Of a stretch of 64,000 nt of DNA, positions 34,401 to 46,400 are shown piece after piece. Within the stretch, counting starts at the first letter, position 1; each line of letters starts with the position of its first letter. The position numbers were made by a program, and so were the translations under genes. The notes under the pieces are model-generated. The model saw only the letters and a list, made by a program, of their open reading frames with translations. It made no database searches and had not been told where the DNA came from. Source of the stretch: Aricia agestis (Eukaryota; Arthropoda; Insecta; Lepidoptera; Lycaenidae); NCBI RefSeq assembly GCF_905147365.1, contig NC_056425.1:3789501-3853500 (forward strand), read 5' to 3'.

Positions 34401-37400
34401 TCTAAGTTTGATTTCATTTTGAAGTTGACTTTCAAGAGATTTTGTTGTTTCATTCTGTTCATCAAATTTATTTTGGAGTATTTCTGTCTCTGTTAGCCAA
34501 GCTTCTTTCTCACTTGTTAATTTCTTGATTTCCTCCTTCAACATTTCGCACATATTAGAGTTGTCAGCAATTACTGTTGATAGTTTATTGTTCAAAGAAG
34601 ATTTTTCAGAGTCTACTTCACAAAGCTTCGATTGTATCTCATTTCTAAGTTTAATTTCATTTTGAAGTTGGCTTTCAAGAGAATTAATTATTTCATTCTG
34701 TTCATCGAATTTATTTTGGAGTATTTCTGTGTCTTTTAGCCACATTTCTTTCTCATTTGTTAATTTCATGATTTCCTCCTTTAACATTTCGTATATATTA
34801 GAGTTGTCGGCAATTACTGTAGAGAGTTTATTGCTTAAAGAAGTTTTTTCCTCACACAATATTTCTTTATCAGACTCTACTGCACGAAGTTTAGATTGTA
34901 TCTCATTTCTTAATTGAATTTCAGTTTGAAGTTGACTTTCAAGAGAGATAATAATTTCATTCCTTTCATCAAACTCATGTTGCAGATGTTCTTTCTCTTT
35001 CAGCAATATCTGTTTCTCTCTGTTCAATTTATTTAGTTCCTCTTGCAACATTTTGCATGCATTAGAGTTTTCAGTTTTTTCTTCACACAATATTTCCTTC
35101 TCAGACTCTACCTCACAAAGTTTAGATTGCATCTTATTTTTAAATTGAATTTCAGTTTGCAGTTGACTTTCAAGAGCGTTAATTATTTTATTCTTTTCAT
35201 CAAATCCATTTTGGAGCTGCTCTTTTTCTTTAAGCAAAATAAGTTTCTCACTTGTCAAGTTTTCAACTAACTCATTCAACTTTTTGCACTCATCAGAGTT
35301 TTTAGCAATAACTGTAGACATTTTATTGGTTATAGACGTTTTTTCTTCACACAATATTTCTTTTTCGGACTCAACTTCAAAAAGCTTTGATTGTATCTCA
35401 TCTCGTAATTGAATTTCAGTTTGCAGCTGACTTTCAAGAGAGTATATTGTGTTAGTATTTTCATCAATTTTATTTTGGAGTACTTCTTTCTCTTTCAGTA
35501 ACATCTCTTTCTCACTTGTCAAATTCTCGATCTCCATTTTCAAAGAAGTTTTTTCTTCACACAATATTTCTTTTTCGGACTCAATTCCAGAAAGCTTTGA
35601 TTGTATTTCATCTCGTAATTGAATTCCAGTTTGCAGCTGACTTTCAAGAGAGTATATTGTGTTATTGTTTTCATCAAATTTATTTTGGAGTATTTCTTTC
35701 TCTTTTAGTAACATCTCTTTCTCACTTGTCAAATTCTTGACTTCCATTTCCAAAGAAGTTTTTCCTTCATACAATATTTCTTTCTCGGACTCAACTTCAG
35801 AAAGCTTTGATTGTATTTCATCTCGTAATTGAATTTCAGTTTGCAGCTGACTTTCAAGAGAGTATATTGTGTTATTGTTTTCATCAAATTTATTTTGGAG
35901 TATTTCTTTCTCTTTGAGCAACATCTCTTTGTCACTTGTCAAATTCTTGACTTCCAGATTCAATTTTTCGCACGCATCAGAGTTTTGAGCAATAATGGTA
36001 GACATTTCATTGGTCAAAGAAGTATTTTCTTCACGCAGTAAATCTTTTTCAGACGCTACTTTAAGAAGTTCAGATAGCGTCTCATTTTTAAGTTCAACTT
36101 CAGTTTGAAGTTTGATTTCGAGAGACTTAATTAATTCATTATTTTTAACAAATTTATTGTGCAGCTGTTCTTTTTCTTTCAACAATATTTGTTTCTCACT
36201 TGTCAAATTGTCGACTTCCTCTTTCAACATTTCGCACGTATTAGAGTTTTCAGCAATTACTGTAGACAGTTTATCAGTTAAAGAAGTTTTTTCTTTATAT
36301 AATAGTTCTTTATCAGTTTCTACTTCATGAAGTTTAGACTGTATCTCATTTTTAAATTGAACTTCAGTTTGAAGTTGACTTTCTAGAGAATTAATAATTT
36401 CATTCTTTTCATGGAATTCATTTTGAAGTTGTTCTTTCTCTTTTAGCACTATCTGTTTCTCACTTGTCAAATTCTTGACTTTCTCTTCCAACATTTGGCA
36501 GGCATCAGAGTGTTCAGAAATTATTTTAGACAGTTTATTGGTCAAAGAAATTTTTTCTTCTGTCAGTATTTCTTTAAGAGACTCTACTTCACGAAGTTTA
36601 GATTGTATTTCATTTTTAAATTGAATTTCAGTTTGAAGTTGACTTTCAAGAGAGCTAATTATTACAATCTTTTCATCAAATCCATTTTCGAGTTTCTCTT
36701 TCTCTTTCAGCAATATCTGTTTCACACAAGTCAAATCCTTCACTTCCTTTTTTAACTTTTCACAGACGTTAGAGTTTTCAGCAATTACTGAAGACAATTT
36801 ATTGGTCAATGTAGTTTTTTCCTCTAACAATATTTTTATATGAGACTCTACTTCACGAAGCTTAGATTGTGTTTCATTTTTAAATTGAATTTCAGTTTGA
36901 AGTTGACTTTTAAGAGAGTTGATTGTTTCATTCTTTTCATCAAATTCATTTGCAAGTTTTTCTTTTTCTTTCAGCCATATCTGTTTCTCACTTGTCAAAA
37001 TCTTGACTTCCTCTTTTAGGCCAAGTAAAGAGGCATTAAGATTGTTTCTTTCTCTATTCATTTCTTCAATACATTCATAATACTGTTGTACCTGTTTTCG
37101 TAGTTCAGCTATTTCTTCTGAACTCTTTTGAACATTTAGATTCTGCTCTTTTATTACATTGTTATAATGCAACACGTCATTATTGTGTTTGTTAATTAAT
37201 TCTTGTCTCATATCCTTTTCATTGCGCAATTGTATCTGTAGACTTTCAATTTCTTCTCCTTTAGTTACAATTTTGTTTTGAAGTTCAACAAGTTCATTAT
37301 TCCTATTCAAAACTTTTTCTTTTAATTTCATCATGTGATTATCATAATCTTCCCTCATTTTTTGCTTAGATGTCTTTTCAGAGTCAATCTCTTTTTTCAG

Positions 37401-40400
37401 TTCCTGTACTTTAGATTCTAGTTTTGATGTTTCATTTGAAAAGCTTTGCAATAGGGAAAGCTTTTCCTCCTGTAAAGTTTGTATCTCTTGCATTTTTGTA
37501 TCAATGGTTTTCCTGGCATTTTCGGTAGTATCCTTCAAGGTCTGCTCGAGTTCATTAATTTCATTATTCAATTTAGTTATGTCATTATCACATTTAGATT
37601 TTATTACATTCTTACTTTCAATTTCTTCATTAATTCTATGCTTTAAGTTCATGATGTCACATTCTTTCTCAGAAAGAGTTTTACCAAGGTCATTTTTTTC
37701 TTTTTCATATTTATTATTTAATTCTGTAAGTTGATCCTGAAACAATTTTTATTTTACTCATTACAAAAATAATTTGTTGCGTAATTTACATATTAATAAA
37801 CGTATTTTAATACACATACCTGCAACATTTGCATTTGATTTTTCAATGTAGCGATCTTAGATCTTTCTTCAGCTAGCTGTACTTCAATTATGCTTGCACA
37901 GACCTCACTGCACACGGCTGTAAAAAAATGCATATAGGAGCTTCATGAATTATCGAGGCCTTACAATAGACTATTTGACTATTAAATATACATTAATCAT
38001 ACCATTCCTTGGTGTTGTACTTACAGGAATTATGTTGTAATGAGTGGACACTTGTATCAAGATCATCACACTCCAACTGACTGGAGTCCATTCTGTTGAG
38101 GCGGTTGTGTTGTCGTAGCTCAGTAACTAATTCCCGCAAAGAATTACACTGACGACGTTCACTGTCCAATTCCTCTGCAAGTTGACTTGCTCGAATGTTC
38201 TCTTGTTGGCTCAGGGCAAAATATTTATCTCTGTCGCGTTTCAGTTCATCCAACTGTAAACAAAGACAATAATTATAGTACTGATCATTGACTTATTGTT
38301 TCCTTATTCATTGGTACTGATGCAATTTATGGAAAATTCTAAGGGAGTGGTGGCGGCACATTCCAATGGCGGCACGTTCCAATATATAGATTACTAGCGG
38401 CCCGGCCCGGCTTCGCACGGGTGGACATTGGTTTTTAAATTATTTTTTTAAAATAAAGGTAGTCAATCTTTAAGTTAAGCAGAACATAAAAATAGTTTAC
38501 ATTATTTAGCCTGCAACTACTATATTATAATTATTATGTACATATAACACATTTTTATTGTATTTTTTTTTTTATATTTTTATATTTTAAGCAGCATAAG
38601 CAAGAAGGAATATTTTGGTAGATTTTTCACACAATTTTAACACTTAATACGGTTCCCTTTTTTCTCTCATTAAATATAGCCTATATTCAGCAGAAATAGT
38701 GTGGATTAAAAAATATGCATTAATACTTCCATCGTGCATCGGCATCGTGGGTATCGCAGACACAATAGATCTTCAATTGTTATGCTGGCAGCCGGCTGCC
38801 GCTATTGGAGATTTATAGTTAAAGAAATTAATTAATTATAATAGCAATCAAAAATAATAGTCATTCAAAACTTATTTTAAAAAGTTCTAAAAATATTACT
38901 TTCGTAGTCATAACTTTTAAAGCTTTTTTGAAATTAGGATTATAATAATGAAGCACGATAGTCTATATCAAATCAATAAAGCAGCACCCGGCTGTCGCAT
39001 AACTATTGAAAATCTATTGTGTCTGCGATTCCCACGATCGAGGTAATATTTACGTGGACTCTCCGGGCGAGTCTGTGGCACTGATAATTAAATCTCTCCC
39101 CTACCGCACGCACACCCGCGCATCGCGCCTTGACGCCCAATTCGCAACGTGCAGCAGAAATCGTAATATTTTAATTTCGCCATAACATTAAAACCAAACG
39201 TCCAATTTTAATCATTCAAAGACCAAATATTATCTACATTAACTGTACTTAGTGATGAAATAATTTATTTTGATAAGGGTCAATAGCATGATTTAAATAA
39301 ACGCATTTAAATATAGTCCAAAAAAAAATTCTAGATTTTTTAATAAAAAAATGGTTATTGTGCCTCACTCAACATAGATAGGTATAGTGTGTCGCGGACT
39401 TTTTTGTAGATATTTAAAAGATCTATAATTACTTAGAACATTTTATGCATCTATCTTTTATAGTTTAGGCAGCGTACGCAAAATAAGTAACTTTTCTGGT
39501 TGATTTTTTAAACCTTGCGTCCGAAAATCCCAAATATCTTACGGAACCTTATATTTTTCCAAAATAAAAATTAGCCTATGTTCAGCAGAAATAATGCAGG
39601 ATTCCAATGGTAAAAGAATTTTTTAAATCGGTCCAGTAGTTTCGGAGCCTATTCGACTCAAACAAACAAACAAACAAAAAATCAAATCTTTCCTCTTTAT
39701 AATAGTAGTGTAGATATGGACAGGCCTCGGCGCGGCGAGCGGCACGCGGCGTACTAGACGGCTTATCCATATAAATCTATACGTTAGAACGCGCCGCCGC
39801 CGCTCCCGCCCTGCTGCCCACTGATTTAGAGACTGAAGCCTTACACACCCATAACTAATTTTGGCGTAATTCACTGTGTTCAATGTACTGCAAAAAACAA
39901 TAAATTACCTTGTTCTTATAACCATTTCTTTCGTACTCCACATTGCTCAATTCTTCCTGCAAGTTAGCCAGACGTTCCTCAGCTTGCTCCAGCTGTTTTG
40001 CCAACTTCACTGAGTTATTGTGTGAAGCTTCACTACCAGCAGTATTGTTGTCCTCACCACAGGGGTCAGATACTCTTGCTTTCAGGTTGACTATTTCTTG
40101 TTTATATTGTTCCTTCACTTTAGCTGAAATCAGACAAATTGTTAAAAGCCCATGATCTGTATTAGCAGAAATAATAACTTTAAATTTATATTACCTAAAT
40201 GAAAAAAAACATGATGTATAAATAGTTGTTTATCAGGCGGGTCCACACAGAGCGAGCAGCCTCGCGAGGCATTCGCCGCGAGAAGCAGCTCGGTTAGTGT
40301 GGACGTGCCTCGACTGAGGCAAGCGGGTGTGCCTCGACCGAGGCAAGCGGGTGTGCCTCGCACAAGGCACGTCCACACTAACTAAGCTGCTTCGCGCGGC

Positions 40401-43400
40401 GAATGCCTCGCGAGGCTACTCGCTCTGTGTGGACCCGCCTAATATTTTTTTTTATTTGGCAAATTAGAATAATAAAAAAGTTGTGAAGATTACATAGTTT
40501 CTCCAATTTCAAATTGGTCCTGCTGAGCTCCTCTTGAAGGTAGTTACGATCAAAGCGTTCCGCATCCAGAGCTGCTTGTAGCCGTCTAACTTCACTATGC
40601 AAAGATCGTAAAGCTGGAGGAGTTTCAGCAACTGTATTTGTGGTTGCTGTCTCTGTGCCAGCTATGTCTTGCCCACATGCCTCTGAAAAATTTGCCGAAA
40701 TTAAAAAAATTCTAACAGATTCCTAAATATTGTTACGGTACATGGTATACGGACACGTGGTGCGCAAGTACATACTCGAACCTTCTAGGAAGGTCCAATG
40801 TTTGTTTACGTGCTTACCCTTTATTTGTTAGCGTGTTTGAATTTAGACCTTATGACTGAGTCCATAAGGTCTAAATTAAATTCAACTTACTGCACTTATC
40901 GCAAGGACGGCAGTTTTATTGTGGCACATGCCCGAGCCTCCTAGAAATTTCCCACGGTTGTTTACTTGTTTACGTGAATCGGGAAATTTCTGGAATTCGT
41001 CTCGCCATATAAAAAGAGCCGCAGGCCGGCCCGGCAAGTCAGTTCAATCAGAGCGATCTTCAAGGCGACATCAAGTGATCAATAGTGAGTGAACCAGTGA
41101 AACCTGCGACTTGGCTACGACCTAGGACAGTGATAGTGCTTAGTGATTGGACCTAGTGATTAGTGTTTGGACTTAGTGCTAAGTGTTGTGACCTAGTGTT
41201 TAGTGCAGTGTTAATAAAGTCTTCAAGAGAGTCATCAGGTCTTTCTCTCCAAATCCTCGAACCCTAGCACGTAACAACTGGTGTCAGAAGTGCGATTTGG
41301 AGATGCCATTGACTCCGAGAGAGGACTTCAAGGGGAGTGTCAGGACAAGGGCGCAGCGAGCTGCTGCCATTGACTCCGAGAGAGGAGTTGCGGAGGCCAC
41401 ACCCACTGGGGACCAAGCTCCGCCCACTGGCTCCGCCCACCGGGACACGCCCACTGGCCACGCCCCTCAGGCTCCGCCCACTTTGGGCGTGGCCACGCCC
41501 ACTAGCTCCGCCCACCGGGACCCACCCACTGACCACGCCCCTCAGGCCCCGCCCACTTCGGCCGTGGCCACGCCCACTCAGGCCACGCCCACTGGCTCCG
41601 CCCACCAGGACACGCCCACTGGCTCCGCCCACTGGGCCCCGCCTGCTCAGGCTCCGTCGACCACCTCCATCCATCCTGCCACGCCCGTTGTTTCTGCAAC
41701 CCCTCAAATGGCTCCTCAATTGGAAAGCATAATTGAGTTAATTCAGGCTTTGCAAGATTCTCAAAGGGCAATGATGGAGGCACAAGACCGCAGGTTCGGC
41801 GCTTTGCAAGAGTCACAAGAGCAACAAAAGGACCTCCAAGAGAAAGCGCTTCTGGCTATAAAGGATGTCAGTGACACAGTGACTACGCTTCGTAAAGATA
41901 TCGACGTAATCGACGAACGAGTTACCAGGCTAGGATTGGATATGGAAAATGTGAAAACCAACATCACCGAACTACAGAAGAAAGTAGTGCGCCTGGAAAC
42001 CACAGGAGTCGCGACGTGTAGTGGAAATTCTGGAGTGGCACATGGGCCAAGAGTAAAAGTGCCACCATACGACGGTACTACTTCCTGGAACGCTTATCGT
42101 CAGCAATTCCAGACGGTTGCTTCTGCCAACGGATGGACTGACGAACAAAGCCTGACCGCTCTTACTGTCGCGCTCAGAGGGCAAGCCTTGTCAGTCCTGG
42201 AAGCACATACAGGAAATGGGTTCAAAGACCTAATGGAGGCCCTTGAATCCAGATACGGGAAGCGACACCTGGAGCACGTGTTCCGTGCTCAACTTCGTGA
42301 CAGAGTCCAACGCTCAGTAGAGGGACTACAACAATGGGCGTTGGAAATTGAAAAACTGGTCAAGAAGGCACACCCAGGAGCCGATTCCAAGATGATCGAC
42401 ACGAATATTGTACAAGCATTTGTCGACGGAATCAGGGACCTAGAGGTCAGAGCTGCAGTGAGGCTACGTCATCACACCTCGCTAAAGGAAGCATTGGCGC
42501 ATGCTTTAGAGGTCGAGGCTGTTCGGCGTGATATACGGCAGACCCATAAGATTCACGAGGTGTCTGAGGAAGTCAAGGAGGTTAAGGCTCCTACGAAGAA
42601 GAATTTTGGAGTCATGTGCTACAAGTGTGGCGAGAGGGGCCATCTTCAGCTCAACTGCCCGCAGAAGGAGACTCAGATGGCAAGAATGAAAAGACTCGAA
42701 GAACGCATTGAACAAATAGAGCAGCGGAAAGGAACTTCGTCCCCTGTCCGGGATCAGGGAAACGAATAAAAGCCAGGACTGAGGGGCGAGTACTGGCTGA
42801 CGCGGAGGAAGCCCCGATAACTGTTATCTCCCAAGCATGCAGCGGGAATAGTCTTGTGATTCAGGGTACTATTAACAGGACGGATTGCAAAATGACTCTA
42901 GACACAGGAGCCTCTAGAACGATAGTGAACCCAAATCTGGTAAAAACCGCAAGAAGGCACAAGAGGAGAATTAACTGTCGGCTCCTTACTGCCTCCGGTC
43001 AGCCAATACCCGTCCTGGGAGAAATGTCAGTTACGATTAATGTAGGGGGATCCTCATACCCTCATGACGTTATCGTGGCTGAGATTATGGATGATTGCAT
43101 CTTGGGTTTGGATTTCATGAAGAAGCGCAACTGTAGAATTAATGTCGCTGACGGAGTTTTCAAGTGTGGTGAAGAAGAAATTTTCATCCTTGGAGGCACC
43201 TGCGGGAAAGTTGAATGTGTAAAGAAAGTCATAATACCTGGACGTGCGGAAGCTCGGGTGCTGGTGAAACTACCGCCAGCTGGAAAGAAGAAGTCAAACA
43301 GATGCGTGTTAATCGAAGACACACCTACCAAGACATCAGCGCAAAAATTGATGACGGCAAGAACCCTTGTTAGTGGAAGCAGTAACGCTGTGGTCAGAGT

Positions 43401-46400
43401 TTTGAATCTTGGTGTTCGCGAGATCTGCTTGAACAAAGGTGACGTCATTGGAAAGTGCGAGGAAGTTGTCTGGATGAGAAAGTGTAATTCGATCACAGGC
43501 TCAGACTCAGCAAACACCAGCAACTATGGAATAGTGACTGAGCTACTCAAATGACTGCAAGAGTAATCTGACTTATTCGCAGGGCATGAAAGCTAAGAAG
43601 TTTTTACAACGCCACGCGAATATCTTCTCCAGTCAGGAAGGCGACCTTGGAAGAACGTCGATGGTTCAGCACAGGATAGATACCGGAAGCGAGAACCCAA
43701 TTCGTCAACGAGCAAGACGGATACCCATTGCAAAGGAAAAAGAAGTTGAAGGCCTTTTGGAGGAGATGAGAAGGCATAAGATTATTGAACCGTCTGCAAG
43801 TCCGTGGTGCTCACCAGTTGTATTATTGAAGAAGAAAGATGGCAGCACAAGATTTTGTGTGGACTACAGACGTCTCAATGATGTCACTAAGAAGGACAGC
43901 TATCCATTACCTCGAATCGACGACACTCTGGATACCTTGAGTGGCATGAAATGGTTCTCGACCCTGGACCTGAAATCTGGATACTGGCAGGTGGAAATTC
44001 ATCCAAAAGACAAGGAGAAGACAGCGTTCTCCACCGGTAAAGGTCTATGGCAGTTTAACGTCATGCCCTTTGGATTGTGCAACGCACCTGCCACACCCAC
44101 ATTTGAGCGACTCATGGAGTGTGTACTGGCAGGCTTAGTTGGAGAGGCTTGCTTAGTCTACTTGGACGACGTCATCATTGTTGGCCGCGACTTCGAGGAC
44201 CATTTGCGAAATTTAGAACGAGTTTTCGCCAAAATAGAGGGGGCCAAGTTAAAGTTGAATCCGAAAAAGTGTCGTTTATTCAGGAGTAAGGTGAACTATC
44301 TCGGCCATGTTATCTCCAGTGATGGAATTCAGACGGACCCGGAGAAACTAGAAGCAGTCCAAAATTGGCCAACCCCTAAGAACAAAATCGAAGTGCGGGC
44401 ATTTCTCGGCCTATGCTCCTACTACAGGCGTTTTGTTAAGGGATTCTCAGAGATAGCCAAGCCATTACATCGGCTGACAGAATATAAACGACAGTTTATT
44501 TGGGACGAGACTTCCGAAGATTCTTTTCAGAAACTAAAGAAACATCTGTGTGAAACACCAATCCTGGGGTATCCACAACCTGAAGGTCAGTTTATAGTCG
44601 ACACGGACGCAAGCAACACGGCCATTGGAGGGGTGTTATCTCAAAAACAGGGTGAAAGAGAAGTTGTAATTGCATATTTCAGCAAATCTTTATCTAAGCC
44701 AGAGAGAAACTACTGTGTGACAAGAAGAGAACTCTTGGCTGTCGTAAAGACGCTACAACATTTCAGTAAGTACCTCATCGACAGACACTTTTTACTGCGA
44801 ACTGATCACGCAGCCTTGAAGTGGCTACTACAATTCAAGAACCCAGAAGGCCAAGTAGCTCGATGGATTGAACAACTCCAGGAGTATGACTTCAAGACGG
44901 AACATCGCAGCGGAAAGGCACATGGGAATGCCGACGCACTTTCGCGAAGGCCGTGTTCGGAGGACTGCAAACATTGTGTTAAGCAGGAATCTAATGAAGT
45001 AACATTAAAGTTAACGAAAACAAGTCCTTTGGGCCCATGGGAGAATGATGCTATGAGGGAGGCTCAAGAAACAGATGACGACCTTCGGCACATCATCACA
45101 TGGAAGAAACGGGGTGATGAAAAACCAATCTGGAGTGAGGTTGCACCCACTGGCGCTGTCACTAAGGCGTACTGGGCGCAATGGGACAGTCTGATTCTTC
45201 AAAATGGAATACTTAACCGGAAATGGGAGAAGACTAACGGTAGAGAGTTCCATCTTCAGATAGTGGTCCCAAGAACGAGAGTACCGGATGTTCTCCGTGA
45301 AATGCATGATGGCGTATCAGGAGGTCATCTAGGAGTAAAGAGGACGTTAACAAAAGTGCGAGAACGATTCTACTGGTTGCATTGTCGAGACGATGTACAG
45401 GATTGGTGCCGCAAATGCACTACTTGCGCTGCAGTGAAGGGACCACAGACAAGGAGCCGTGGGAGCCTGCGCTTGTATAACGTTGGCGCACCGTGGGAAC
45501 GAATCGCAGTTGACGTAGCTGGGCCATTTCCCGTGACGGAATTGGGAAACAAGTATTTTATGGTCGTCATGGATTACTTCACCAAATGGCCCGAAGTGTT
45601 CGCCATACCAAACCAAGAAGCTACAACAGTCGCTTCTAAATTAGTCGAAGAAGTGATATCTCGGTTTGGTGTGCCTCTGGAAATCCATTCAGATCAGGGC
45701 AGGAATTTCGAATCGCAGGTCTTCCAGGAAGTGTGCAGAATTTTGGGAATGCATAAAACGAGGACCACCGCGTACCATCCACAGTCTGATGGAATGGTTG
45801 AGAGATTTAACCAGACCCTTGAGAGGCATTTGGTGAAATTGGTAGATGACAAACAAAAGGACTGGGACAAGTATATACCGCTCTTCCTTCTGTCGTACCG
45901 TACCGCCGAGCATGAGAGCATAAAAGCTACCCCGGCGTATGTCAATTACGGTAGAGAACTGCGAGTACCAGTAGACCTCTTGACAGGAGGGTCACCGGAG
46001 GAACCGAAGACCGTACCAGATTATGTCTGCGATTTAAGGGAAAAGATGCGCTATATACACGCCATGGTTCGGGAAAATGGGTTACAGTCAAGTGAGAACA
46101 TGAAGACCAGATATGACCGGAAATCGAATACAAGCGGCTTCGAAGAAGGGTCACTGGTGTGGCTGCATAACCCAACTCGCCGAAAAGGCAAATCTCCAAA
46201 GTTGCAGACCAAGTGGGACGGCCCATACAAAGTGGTTACCCGATTGAATGATGTGACTTACAGGATTCAAAAGCAACCAAGAGGGACATTCAAAGTGGTA
46301 CACATAGACCGTCTGGCGCGTTACCATGGCAGTAACAATGATGCTCGGGACGAGCATCTCTAAGAGGGGAGTAGTGTTACGGTACATGGTATACGGACAC

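Noticed and set aside
41264..41816. - strand ORFs rich in Gly/Arg/Ser opposite gag
   Set aside because: They mirror the GC-rich repeat that encodes the Pro/Thr region of Gag.
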